From NCBI GenBank assembly GCA_002457735.1, contig NTKO01000009.1, positions 1-41,924 of the forward strand: DNA of 41,924 bases, read 5' to 3'. Position numbers and translations under genes: made by a program. This DNA comes from Bacteroidetes bacterium MED-G13. Its GTDB lineage: Bacteria; Bacteroidota; Bacteroidia; Flavobacteriales; Flavobacteriaceae. Below the pieces are notes generated by a model. The model ran no database searches, was not told the DNA's origin, and was given only the letters and a program-made list of their open reading frames with translations. Of this stretch, positions 26,597 to 35,199 are shown piece by piece (positions within the stretch are counted from its first letter, which is position 1; each line of letters starts with the position of its first letter).

Positions 26597-29008
26597 TTAA
26601 AATTCCCCTTGATTGTTAAACCCTTGCGGGTTCCTTTGATTTTTCTTCTGATTAAACCTGTATATAAAGTTTAAAACTATTCTTCTTACTCCCCAACGAA
26701 ATTCATAATCGTTGTAAAAATTATCATTAAAAGTTTCATTTTTCCATCCTCTTTGATCAAGTAAATCTTTAACATTTAACGAAATGGTTGCATTTTCCTT
26801 AAACAAGTCCTTACTTAATCCCATGTCAATGGAAATATCTCCTTCTCTTTTATTGACTGCAGTTTTTCTGGGGCCTCTAATATTTACGCTGGTTTGCCAT
26901 TGAATTTTTGCCGGAAGAGAAAGCTTATTGTTAATCTTAAAGTCCCAGCTTACATTTTTACTGTCATATGCTGTTCCTTCATAGCTTCCAATGATTTCAT
27001 TTTCGAAAATGTTTAAATTGGAGAAAATATTCCAAAATCTACCCTGATTGTATGAAATATTTAATTCAAATCCGAATCTCTCACTACTTGATAAATTTAT
27101 AGGAAATCTTTCGTTAATCGGAACATTTACTCCTTCAATATTTGCGAAATTTCCTGTTTCTCTCAAAATAGTATTGACAATATTTGTAGATTTTTGAAAA
27201 TATGCAGAGGTATTAAAGGTGATTCCTGAAGGGAATTTTTTTATGTAACCAAGATCAAGATTATTTGAATACGTAGGATACAAGTAAGGGTTACCTCTCC
27301 AAATTAATATGGGACTTATTTTGGTAGGGAATGGGTTTATAAACCTTGACCATGGTCTATTTATTCGTCTGTTGTATCCAAAAGTTAATGTTTCGTCTTC
27401 TTTGAATTCATATCCAAAATTAAAGGTTGGAAAAATACCAGTTTCGTCAATTTTTGTAAAATCATTTGTGGTAATTTGATTGATATTTTTTAATGTATTT
27501 TCAATCCTTAATCCAAATAAAAAGGAATAAGTATCATCCAACTTTATCCCATATTGAGAATAAAAAGCACTAATTTTTTCTTTGTATTCAAAAAGATTGC
27601 TTTGATCTGAGTCTTCTTCAAAATTATTATCAACTAGTTCAAACACCTTATAATCAGTCAATTTATCATCATTATTCACTCTAAATCCAATTTCAAACTG
27701 TTTATTTTCGCCGATGGGGTTCACATAATCTGATTGAATGAGAAAGGATTTGTTATCTTCATTACTTGTAATTATTTCATTTTCGATACCATTTTCATTT
27801 ATAATTCCGTCTTCCCATTCATTTGAATTGTCATACTGAAAATCGATTGTTAGTTTTTTTCCACTCTCGTTAAATTTCTTTTCAAAATTAAAATTATATT
27901 CTCTATTAAATTCTGTTTCTCCCTCAGTTTCCACTTGAGTAATACTATTAATGGGAGAGAAATTTTCATCAATTTCGGTGATTAAGTTACTTTCAATATC
28001 TAGTGATTCGTAATCATTATAAAAAAAAGATCCTAAAATTGATGTGTTATCGTCTATGAACCACTCAACACCATTATTGATTAGGTAACCCTTATTGTTT
28101 CTATTTCTATCTCTGTCTTCAAGGAAGAATGTGCTTGGTTCGTCCCCATTATAATACTCTGTAAATCCACCAGACTCACCAGGTCTATTTCTATCATTTA
28201 TTCCTAAGGAATTGAAAAAATTTAGCTTACCACTTCTATAATTTGAATTAGCGGAAACACCATTTGATTTTGGGTCTGCATAATTAAGACTAATAGAGCC
28301 GTTAAATCCTAGTTTCTTTGATTTTCTAAGGATCAAATTAATTATACCACCTGTCCCTTGCGCTTCAAATCTAGCAGATGGAGAAGTGATTACCTCAACT
28401 TTTTCAATAGCATCCGTTGGAAGTTGTCTGATGAAAGAAGAATTAATACCAACAAGATTTGATGGTTTTCCATTTATAAGAACTCGTGCAGCATCATTTC
28501 CTCTTAATAAAATATTTCCATCAATATCAGTGGAAACAGAGGGTATATTATCTAAAACGTCTAATGCGGTTCCCCCACGTGCAGTTAAGTCCTTACCTAC
28601 AGTGTATATTTTTTTATCTAGTTTGATCTCGACTGTTGTTTGTTCTGCAATTATTTCTACCTCATCCAGTGATTCAAAACCTGGTTTCATTATAATTTTA
28701 CCAAGATCTGTATCTTTATCGAATAGTAGTTTTTCGATATTATGATCTGAGAAGGAAATAAAATCAATATTTATATTATAGACTCCACTAGCAGCAGATA
28801 TTGAAAACTGACCGTTTTTGTCGGTTAACCCGCCTGTAATGATGTCTGAACTTTCAGAATTTTTAACGGTTACAGTGGCATACTCAAGAGGTTTATTATT
28901 TTCGGTGATAACTATTCCTGTTATGGTTACCTCATTGTCTCTTTCAAACTGTTTTTGAGAATGTAAATTTTGGTTAAAAAATAAAAGGAACAATAGAATA
29001 AATCTCAT
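26597..29008 (-). CDS. TonB-dependent receptor of the outer-membrane beta-barrel family
   Basis: This 803-residue protein has signal peptide MRFILLFLLFFNQNLHSQ. A CarboxypepD_reg-like domain follows (about 27-107, with TGIVITENNKPLEYATVTV), then a plug domain (about 125-235, with RGGTALDVLDNIPSVS, LLRGNDAARVLINGKPS and ARFEAQGTGGIINL). The large C-terminal barrel (about 240-803) ends in alternating aromatic residues and includes FGYNRRINRPWSRFINPFP, typical of this receptor class. Such receptors import or bind ligands using TonB energy; the ligand is unknown, and no SusD partner is present, which argues against a classic polysaccharide system. It lies 43 nt after the ArsC-like gene on the same strand. 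Confidence 0.9.
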   Translation of the reverse strand: MRFILLFLLFFNQNLHSQKQFERDNEVTITGIVITENNKPLEYATVTVKNSESSDIITGGLTDKNGQFSISAASGVYNINIDFISFSDHNIEKLLFDKDTDLGKIIMKPGFESLDEVEIIAEQTTVEIKLDKKIYTVGKDLTARGGTALDVLDNIPSVSTDIDGNILLRGNDAARVLINGKPSNLVGINSSFIRQLPTDAIEKVEVITSPSARFEAQGTGGIINLILRKSKKLGFNGSISLNYADPKSNGVSANSNYRSGKLNFFNSLGINDRNRPGESGGFTEYYNGDEPSTFFLEDRDRNRNNKGYLINNGVEWFIDDNTSILGSFFYNDYESLDIESNLITEIDENFSPINSITQVETEGETEFNREYNFNFEKKFNESGKKLTIDFQYDNSNEWEDGIINENGIENEIITSNEDNKSFLIQSDYVNPIGENKQFEIGFRVNNDDKLTDYKVFELVDNNFEEDSDQSNLFEYKEKISAFYSQYGIKLDDTYSFLFGLRIENTLKNINQITTNDFTKIDETGIFPTFNFGYEFKEDETLTFGYNRRINRPWSRFINPFPTKISPILIWRGNPYLYPTYSNNLDLGYIKKFPSGITFNTSAYFQKSTNIVNTILRETGNFANIEGVNVPINERFPINLSSSERFGFELNISYNQGRFWNIFSNLNIFENEIIGSYEGTAYDSKNVSWDFKINNKLSLPAKIQWQTSVNIRGPRKTAVNKREGDISIDMGLSKDLFKENATISLNVKDLLDQRGWKNETFNDNFYNDYEFRWGVRRIVLNFIYRFNQKKNQRNPQGFNNQGEF

Positions 29009-29051
29009 GCGTTTGTTTGATGAGAGTGAAGCAAAAGATGTGCCATAAGCA

Positions 29052-29390
29052 CTATAATAATTTATCTATATTTTCTGCAGGTCGACCAATAACAGCCAAT
29101 TTTTCACCAACAATAATAGGTCTTTCAATAAGTTTGGGCTCATTACTTAGAATTTTTATGAGCTGGTCATCAGTAAAGTCTTTTCCTTTGTATTTCTCTT
29201 TCCATATTACTTCATTTTTTCTAACAAGTTCAATTGGTTTTAATTGAAGTTTTTTTAAAATGTTTTTTATTTGATCCGAGGATAAGTTATTTTTAATGTA
29301 ATCTATTACTTCAAAATTAATTTTTTTACTTTCTAAATACTTTATGCCTTCTCTTGATTTCCTACATCTAGGATTGTGATAAATTTTCAT
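29052..29390 (-). CDS. ArsC/YffB/Spx-type thioredoxin-fold reductase
   Basis: This 112-residue thioredoxin-fold protein has the active-site motif NPRCRKSREG with Cys9 near the N-terminus. The later KPIELVRKNEVIWKE and the PKLIERPIIV loop, with Arg after Glu in ERP, are conserved in ArsC-like proteins. Glutaredoxin-linked arsenate reductases have this form, but so do housekeeping YffB relatives. No arsenite pump or ArsR regulator lies nearby, so I would not infer arsenic resistance. Its ATG lies inside the end of prfB (23-base overlap), so it is probably translated from the same mRNA. Confidence 0.88.
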   Translation of the reverse strand: MKIYHNPRCRKSREGIKYLESKKINFEVIDYIKNNLSSDQIKNILKKLQLKPIELVRKNEVIWKEKYKGKDFTDDQLIKILSNEPKLIERPIIVGEKLAVIGRPAENIDKLL

Positions 29391-30481
29391 TAGATTGATT
29401 TGTATTAAACATTAAATAAGATTTTAAAAAATCTTTAATATTACCATTAAGTACACTGTCTGTATTTCCAGTTTCTGTTCCAGTTCTTAGATCTTTTACT
29501 AATTTATAGGGGTGAAGAACATAATTTCTGATTTGACTTCCCCATTCGATCTTTTTCTTGCTTGACTCAATTTCATTTCTTTTTTCATTTTTCTTTTTTA
29601 ATTCAATCTCATATAGCTGAGATTTTAGCATTTGCATAGCTCTCACTTTGTTATCAAGTTGCGATCTGGTCTCGGAACAAGTAATTTGAATTCCACTGGG
29701 CTTGTGTGTAATTTGAACCTTAGTTTCAATTTTATTTACGCTTTGTCCCCCAGCACCACTAGATCTGGAAGTATTAATTTCCAGGTCCGATTGATTTATT
29801 TCAATATTTATGCTATCATCGATTAAAGGATACACATAAACCGATGCAAAACTTGTATGTCTTTTTGCATTTGAATCAAACGGTGAAATTCGAACAAGTC
29901 TGTGAACACCATTTTCTCCTTTTAGCCAACCAAAAGCATATTCACCTTCAATTTTTAAAGTTGCCGATTTTATACCCGCTGTATCTCCATCTTGTTCATT
30001 GAGAATAGAGCTTTTTAGGTTATTTTTTTCACAATACATCGTATACATTCTCATTAACATTTGTGCCCAATCACAACTTTCTGTACCCCCAGCTCCTGCG
30101 GTTATTTGTAGAACAGCGTCCATGTTATCACTTTCGTGAGAAAGCATGGTTTTGAATTCTAATTCTTCTAAAAGTGCATTGCTTTTATTGTATTGATTTT
30201 CCAGCTCCTCGTCAGAACATTCATTTTTTTTATGATATTCTAATAATATTTCTAAATCAGTTATGTTTTCTTCAAGGGAATCAATATTTTTTATCCAGTT
30301 TTTTAAAAACTTAATTCTCTTCAGAGTTATTTGGGCCTCTGACGAATTTTCCCAGAAATTTTCTTGAAATGTTTTTTTTTCTTGTAATTCTAATTCTTTA
30401 TGCTTGCTGTTAAGGTCAAAGGTACCCCCTTAACGCATCCAGGCGATTTCTAATAGTGAGTATTTGTTCATTTGTATACAC
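29368..30481 (-). CDS. prfB: Peptide chain release factor 2, with programmed +1 frameshift
   Basis: RF2 ends translation at UGA and UAA. The full protein needs a +1 shift. Frame one runs from GTG at 30481 to CTT at 30419 (21 residues, MYTNEQILTIRNRLDALRGY then L), then meets TGA at 30418-30416. Frame two resumes at GAC (30417) and continues to TAG at 29368, for a total of about 370 residues, normal for RF2. The codon-recognition tripeptide SPF is in VRISPFDS, and the peptidyl-tRNA hydrolysis motif is GAGGQSVNK. Low RF2 slows reading of the UGA and favours the shift, an autoregulation known across bacteria. A simple gene finder would call only the part from the internal ATG at 30147 and miss about 110 residues. 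Confidence 0.96.
30415..30430 (-). promoter_or_regulatory. RF2 frameshift signal
   Basis: On the minus strand the sequence is AGGGGG-TAC-CTT-TGA-C. An internal Shine-Dalgarno sits three bases before the slippery CTT and in-frame TGA stop, the same arrangement as the known prfB recoding site. Confidence 0.95.
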
Positions 30482-30552
30482 AGGTTAAAATTAATATTAA
30501 ATTAAAGAAGATCGTAAAGTTTTTAATGAAAATTTTTATCACTAGATTTATT

Positions 30553-30560
30553 TAAATTTG
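30553..30560 (+). promoter_or_regulatory. Bacteroidota -7 promoter box very close to the protease start
   Basis: Exact TAAATTTG only 5 bases before the ATG at 30566. If used, the mRNA would begin at or near the start codon (leaderless). Confidence 0.4.
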
Positions 30561-30565
30561 AGCTG

Positions 30566-33079
30566 ATGAATAGATATTCCATTTCTTTAATAATTTTCTT
30601 TTCATTTATTTTTTTAAATGCTAACGAAAAGAATGTCAAAGATTTTATTGGATTTTTCAATTTCAGTTATGATCAATCGAATGATAAAATATATCTTATG
30701 GTTGATAAAACTGATCATGAATTTCTTTATGTAAGCTCACTTGCCACTGGTGTTGGTTCAAATGACATTGGTTTAGACAGAGGTCAACTTGGATCTGAAA
30801 GATTAGTAAAATTTATAAAAAGAGGTAATAAATTGTTATTGGTACAACCAAATCTTTATTATAGGGCAGAAACTGATAATTTGAGTGAGAAAAAAAGTGT
30901 TGAACAAGCATTTGCCAAATCTGTTTTATTTGGATTTGAGATAATTGATAAATATGAAGATTCATATAAAATTGATTTTACTCCCTTTCTTAAATTTGAT
31001 AGACATGGAGTTGCAAAAACATTAAAAAATAAAAATCAAGGATCATATTCGGTTGATCTTTCTAAAAGTTCCATTGAAATGCTTAATACTAAAGCATTTC
31101 CTAGAAATGTTGAATTTGAAGCTCTCCTAACTTTTTCTGGTGATTCCAAAGGAAACTTAGTACGTAGTGTTGTTCCAGATCCAAATAATATTACGGTAAC
31201 ACAACATCACTCATTTATTCAATTGCCAGATAATGATTATCAGCCTAGAAAATTTGACCCAAGGAGTGGGGCTATTTTTATTGAATTTATGGATTATTCA
31301 TCAACAGTTGATCAAGAACTGGTTAAAAAATATATTATAAGGCATCGCTTGAAAAAAAAGAATCCAAGTTTAGCAGTTTCAGAAGCTGTAGAGCCAATTA
31401 TTTATTATTTAGATCCAGGAACACCTGAACCGGTCAAATCTGCATTAATTGATGGTGCATCGTGGTGGAATGAAGCTTATGAGTCAATTGGTTTTAAAAA
31501 TGCTTTTCAAGTCAAAGTTTTGCCTGAAAATATTGATCCAATGGATTGTCGTTATAATGTCATTCAATGGGTACATAGATCAACAAGAGGTTGGAGTTAT
31601 GGAGCTAGCGTTGTTGATCCTAGAACGGGTGAAATTATCAAGGGTCATGTTAGTTTAGGAAGTTTAAGAATTAGACAAGATTATTTGATTGCACAAGCAC
31701 TTTCTAAAGACCCTTTTAAAAATAAAAGTAATAACGAGAAAATGCTTGATTTAGCACTTTCAAGAATAAGACAGTTAAGTGCACATGAGATTGGTCATAC
31801 CTTGGGTTTTGTTCACAATTTTGCAGCTAGCACTAACAACAGATCATCCGTAATGGATTATCCGCACCCGTTAATTGAAATAAAAGACAATGAAATTTAT
31901 TTTAATAACGCTTATGATACAGGGATTGGTGAATGGGATAAAATAACTGTTGCTTACAGCTACTCTGAATTAAGCGGAAACCAAAATGAAGAGAAGGAAT
32001 TAAAAAATATTTTGAATAATGCAACAGCAAAAGGTTACAGATTTATTAGTGATTATGATGCAAGAACATTAGATGGTTCTCATGCTTTTGCTCATTTATG
32101 GGATAATGGTGATGTTGCCTATGAAGGATTAGATGATGTTATCAACATTCGAAAAAAAGCAATCCAAAATTTTTCAGAATTCAATGTTCCAAAAGGTTCA
32201 CCTAACTCGGTACTTGAAGATGTTTTTGTTCCACTGTATTTTTTTCATAGGTACCAAACTGAAGCCACTGCAAAAATTATTGCAGGAATGGATTATAATT
32301 ATTCTTTAACAGGCAGTAATCAAAGTAAATTTAGTTACTTAAACAAAAATACCCAGTTAAATGCTCTTAGCTCTTTAATGAAAACATTAGAAGCTGATTT
32401 TTTAGCGATTCCAAAAGATAAGTTAGAATTATTTCCGCCCAGAGCATTTGGTTATCCAAGATCAAGAGAATCCTTCAAATCTAATTTAGGGCCTGCTTTT
32501 GATCCATTTTCTGCTAGTCAAACATCTGCTGAAATGACCCTGAGTTTAATTTTAAGACCTAAAAGACTTAACAGATTGGTATTACAACACTCTTTGGATA
32601 GTTCCAATCTCAGCCTTAGTGAACTATTTGATATTTTAACAGAAAATATATTTTTCAGAAAATATGAAAATAATTATCTAAATGAAATTCAACACTCTGT
32701 AAATGTTGTATTTCTTAATAATATTTTCAAGCTTATTAATGACGAGAGCAGTTTTTCACAAGTAAAAAGTATAGGATATGATAATTTAGGTAAGATTTTG
32801 AAAAAGTTATTCTCAAAAAGAAATAAAGATTTTAAGTTTATAAATAGCGAAAGTAATTTGTTACAAGTAAAAAGCTTAGGATATTATAACTTAGGCGTGA
32901 TTTTTAAAAGGTTATTTTCTAAAAAAAATAAAGAATCAGCGTATTCGAATTATTATGTTAAAATGATTACTGAATTTTATAAAGACCCTAAAGCTTATAA
33001 TTTGACAAAACCCATGATAATACCTGATGGATCTCCAATTGGAATGGATAGTTGTAACTTTAACCCAACAAATGATTGA
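30566..33079 (+). CDS. Secreted zinc-dependent metalloprotease (DUF5117/metzincin type)
   Basis: This 837-residue protein has signal peptide MNRYSISLIIFFSFIFLNA. It carries the full metzincin zinc motif HEIGHTLGFVH (407-417) with Glu408 as base, and the Met-turn SVMDYPHP (Met430). The long N-terminal region (about 30-330), with SLATGVGSNDIGLDRGQLG and the PDPNNITVTQHHSF segment, matches the DUF5117-type proteins often found with this catalytic domain in Bacteroidota. The protein ends in the usual DGSPIGMDSC-like segment. Between about 724 and 793 there is a tandem 35-residue duplication not expected in the family (see the repeat at 32735). It probably acts in the periplasm or outside the cell on unknown substrates. 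The threonine aldolase start overlaps its stop by 8 bases. Confidence 0.9.
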   Translation: MNRYSISLIIFFSFIFLNANEKNVKDFIGFFNFSYDQSNDKIYLMVDKTDHEFLYVSSLATGVGSNDIGLDRGQLGSERLVKFIKRGNKLLLVQPNLYYRAETDNLSEKKSVEQAFAKSVLFGFEIIDKYEDSYKIDFTPFLKFDRHGVAKTLKNKNQGSYSVDLSKSSIEMLNTKAFPRNVEFEALLTFSGDSKGNLVRSVVPDPNNITVTQHHSFIQLPDNDYQPRKFDPRSGAIFIEFMDYSSTVDQELVKKYIIRHRLKKKNPSLAVSEAVEPIIYYLDPGTPEPVKSALIDGASWWNEAYESIGFKNAFQVKVLPENIDPMDCRYNVIQWVHRSTRGWSYGASVVDPRTGEIIKGHVSLGSLRIRQDYLIAQALSKDPFKNKSNNEKMLDLALSRIRQLSAHEIGHTLGFVHNFAASTNNRSSVMDYPHPLIEIKDNEIYFNNAYDTGIGEWDKITVAYSYSELSGNQNEEKELKNILNNATAKGYRFISDYDARTLDGSHAFAHLWDNGDVAYEGLDDVINIRKKAIQNFSEFNVPKGSPNSVLEDVFVPLYFFHRYQTEATAKIIAGMDYNYSLTGSNQSKFSYLNKNTQLNALSSLMKTLEADFLAIPKDKLELFPPRAFGYPRSRESFKSNLGPAFDPFSASQTSAEMTLSLILRPKRLNRLVLQHSLDSSNLSLSELFDILTENIFFRKYENNYLNEIQHSVNVVFLNNIFKLINDESSFSQVKSIGYDNLGKILKKLFSKRNKDFKFINSESNLLQVKSLGYYNLGVIFKRLFSKKNKESAYSNYYVKMITEFYKDPKAYNLTKPMIIPDGSPIGMDSCNFNPTND
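32735..32944 (+). repeat. In-frame tandem duplication, two 105-base units inside the protease gene
   Basis: Unit 1 is 32735-32839 (residues 724-758) and unit 2 is 32840-32944 (759-793). They share 21 of 35 residues by eye. The shared core is QVKS-x-GY-x-NLG-x-I-x-K-x-LFSK-x-NK. The reading frame is kept and the flanking protein is normal, so it looks like an old internal duplication of a helical segment. Confidence 0.8.
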
Positions 33080-34100
33080 TTTAAGAAGTGATACCATAAC
33101 AAAACCATGTAGCAATATGCTAGATGCAATGCTTAAAGCTAATGTTGGTGATGATGTTTATGGTGAAGATCCTACAGTTAAGGAACTTGAAAAAAAAGTA
33201 TGTGATTTTTTTGGAACAGAAATGTCAATGTTTTTTCCCTCAGGAACCATGGCAAATCAAACGGCGATTAAATTACACACTTCCCCTGGCAATCAAGTCA
33301 TAACACATAAGTTTTCCCATGTATTTAACTATGAAGGGGGTGGAGGCTCGTTTAATAGTGGAGTATCTTTTAAGCTTCTTGATGGCCCAAAAGGTATTTT
33401 TGAAATAAATGATATAATCAATGCAATAAATCCAAAAAGCTTTTATCACGCACCACTCTCTAAATTAGTTGTTTTGGAAAATACTACTAATAAAGGTGGA
33501 GGCGCGTGCTGGGATGTTGAAGTTTTCCGTGATATTAAAAAAGTATGTAAAGATCATGATCTTGGATTACACATGGATGGTGCGAGGATATGGAATTCGC
33601 TGATAGCAAATAAGAACAATCCTCTTATTTATGGAGAAAATTTTGATACAATTTCTGTGTGCTTAAGTAAAGGATTAGGTTGTCCTATTGGAACTGTACT
33701 GACTGGAAAAAAAGAAATATTAAAAAATGCTCTTAGAATCAGAAAAATTTTTGGTGGTGGAATGAGACAAGTTGGATATTTGGCAGCTGCAGGAATTTAC
33801 GCATTGAATAATAATATTGAAAGATTAGCTAAAGATCATGATAAAGCAAAACAAATAGCCAAGGAACTCAAAAGAAAGAATTTTGTGAAGGGATTGAATG
33901 AAGTTGAAACCAATATCATAATTATTGAACTTATTGAAAGTTTTAACAAGCAAAATATAATTGATTTTTTTATGGGTCAAAATGTGATCATGGATTGGCA
34001 CTCTATGGGGTCAAATAAAATTAGATTGGTCACACATTTAGATTATTCAGACAGTGACCACAAAAATTTTCTTGCGATTCTAGATAAATGCATTATTTAG
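33072..34100 (+). CDS. ltaE: Low-specificity L-threonine aldolase
   Basis: This 342-residue PLP enzyme splits threonine/allo-threonine to glycine and acetaldehyde. Family signatures are the start IDLRSDTITKP, DDVYGEDPTVKELE, FFPSGTMANQTA, HMDGARIWNS with the ring-binding Asp, and the cofactor lysine Lys200 in CLSKGLGCPIG. I chose the ATG at 33072. It overlaps the protease stop by 8 bases (ATGATTGA) and gives the exact family N-terminus, whereas a start at 33027 would add 15 non-homologous residues. It would supply glycine and one-carbon units. capA follows after 77 bases with its own promoter-like sequence. Confidence 0.95.
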   Translation: MIDLRSDTITKPCSNMLDAMLKANVGDDVYGEDPTVKELEKKVCDFFGTEMSMFFPSGTMANQTAIKLHTSPGNQVITHKFSHVFNYEGGGGSFNSGVSFKLLDGPKGIFEINDIINAINPKSFYHAPLSKLVVLENTTNKGGGACWDVEVFRDIKKVCKDHDLGLHMDGARIWNSLIANKNNPLIYGENFDTISVCLSKGLGCPIGTVLTGKKEILKNALRIRKIFGGGMRQVGYLAAAGIYALNNNIERLAKDHDKAKQIAKELKRKNFVKGLNEVETNIIIIELIESFNKQNIIDFFMGQNVIMDWHSMGSNKIRLVTHLDYSDSDHKNFLAILDKCII

Positions 34101-34123
34101 AAAAAAAATTGACAAAATTCACT

Positions 34124-34131
34124 TATTTTTG
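34124..34131 (+). promoter_or_regulatory. Bacteroidota -7 promoter box for capA-capB
   Basis: Exact TATTTTTG, 46 bases before the capA ATG, leaving a leader of about 40 bases. A TTGACA-like sequence lies 12 bases upstream, too close for the normal spacing. Confidence 0.4.
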
Positions 34132-34162
34132 TTAATTGAAAAGATTGTTAATTACCAATTAA
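34129..34162. repeat. Repeated TTGTTAATT with an inverted partner in the capA leader
   Basis: TTGTTAATT occurs at 34129-34137 and again at 34145-34153, a 16-base period. The second copy joins an inverted repeat TTAATT-ACC-AATTAA (34148-34162). The first copy overlaps the promoter box. It has the form of an operator but may be chance in AT-rich sequence. Confidence 0.35.
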
Positions 34163-34177
34163 TTTTACCATATTTCA

Positions 34178-35188
34178 ATGCCAGCTAGCAAAGGCGTTTA
34201 TAAAAATCTACTAGAGCTTATTGGAGATACCCCTCTGGTAAATATAAGGTATCTTAGTAAAAATAATCCTGGATTATATTTAGCAAAATTGGAATTAACA
34301 AACCCAGGCCAATCCCCAAAAGATAGAATTGCATTGCATATAATAAATGATGCTGAAAAAAAAGGTTTGTTAAAACAGGGTAGTACTATTATTGAAACTA
34401 CATCTGGAAATACTGGTTTTAGCTTGGCAATGGTTTCACTTATAAAAGGATATAAATGTATTTTAGCTGTATCATCAAAATCTTCCACAGATAAAATAAA
34501 TACCCTCAAAGCGCTTGGTGCTGAGGTGCATGTATGTCCTGCGAATGTTGATGCTGATGATCCTAGATCTTATTATGAGGTTGCTAAAAAATTGAATAAA
34601 GAAATTGAAGGTTCATTATATGTAAATCAATATTTCAATGATTTAAATGCTCAAGCACATTATTTAACAACAGGACGTGAAATATGGGAACAAACATCTG
34701 GAAAAATCACCCATTTAGTTGTTTGCAGCGGTACTGGAGGCACGATTTCCGGAGCTGCAAAATTTTTAAAAGAAAAAAATAAAAATATCAAGATTATTGG
34801 AGTAGATGCTTACGGATCTGTTTTAAAGAAATATCATGAAACAGGAATATTTGATAAAAATGAAATTTATCCCTACAAAATTGAAGGCCTTGGTAAAAAT
34901 TTAATTCCATCAGTAACTAATTTTAAAGTAATTGATAAATTTATCAAAGTGGGTGATGAAGAAAGTGCAAAATCTGCTAGGGATTTGGTAAAAAAAGAAG
35001 GTATTTTTGGTGGGTACACCACTGGCGCATGCCTGCGAGCAGTTGAAAAACTTATTGAAAAAAAAGAATTTAAAAAGGATGATGTAATAGTAATGCTTTT
35101 TCCTGATCATGGCTCAAGATACTTAAGTAAAATATATAATGAACAGTGGTTAAATGAACAGGGATTTGAAAAAATTATTTCTAACTAA
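34178..35188 (+). CDS. capA: CBS/cysteine-synthase-like PLP enzyme, probable cysteate synthase of sulfonolipid synthesis
   Basis: This 336-residue fold-type II PLP enzyme is like cystathionine beta-synthase without heme or CBS domains. The cofactor lysine is Lys48 in NPGQSPKDR, the carboxylate loop is [10 protein letters not shown] (73-82), and the phosphate cup is [10 protein letters not shown]. CapA of capnine-making Bacteroidota is a close CBS relative that forms cysteate from phosphoserine and sulfite. What supports that role here is the immediate downstream capB-like gene (11-nt gap) and the family. Plain sequence cannot exclude cysteine or cystathionine synthesis. The typical cysteine-synthase loop NPTGSVKDR is changed to NPGQSPKDR, which fits a changed acceptor. 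Confidence 0.75.
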   Translation: MPASKGVYKNLLELIGDTPLVNIRYLSKNNPGLYLAKLELTNPGQSPKDRIALHIINDAEKKGLLKQGSTIIETTSGNTGFSLAMVSLIKGYKCILAVSSKSSTDKINTLKALGAEVHVCPANVDADDPRSYYEVAKKLNKEIEGSLYVNQYFNDLNAQAHYLTTGREIWEQTSGKITHLVVCSGTGGTISGAAKFLKEKNKNIKIIGVDAYGSVLKKYHETGIFDKNEIYPYKIEGLGKNLIPSVTNFKVIDKFIKVGDEESAKSARDLVKKEGIFGGYTTGACLRAVEKLIEKKEFKKDDVIVMLFPDHGSRYLSKIYNEQWLNEQGFEKIISN

Positions 35189-35199
35189 ATTATTATACA

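Noticed and set aside
29052-29390. Arsenic resistance locus
   Set aside because: Only the ArsC-like protein is present; no arsR, arsenite pump or other resistance gene is near, and the protein is coupled to prfB.
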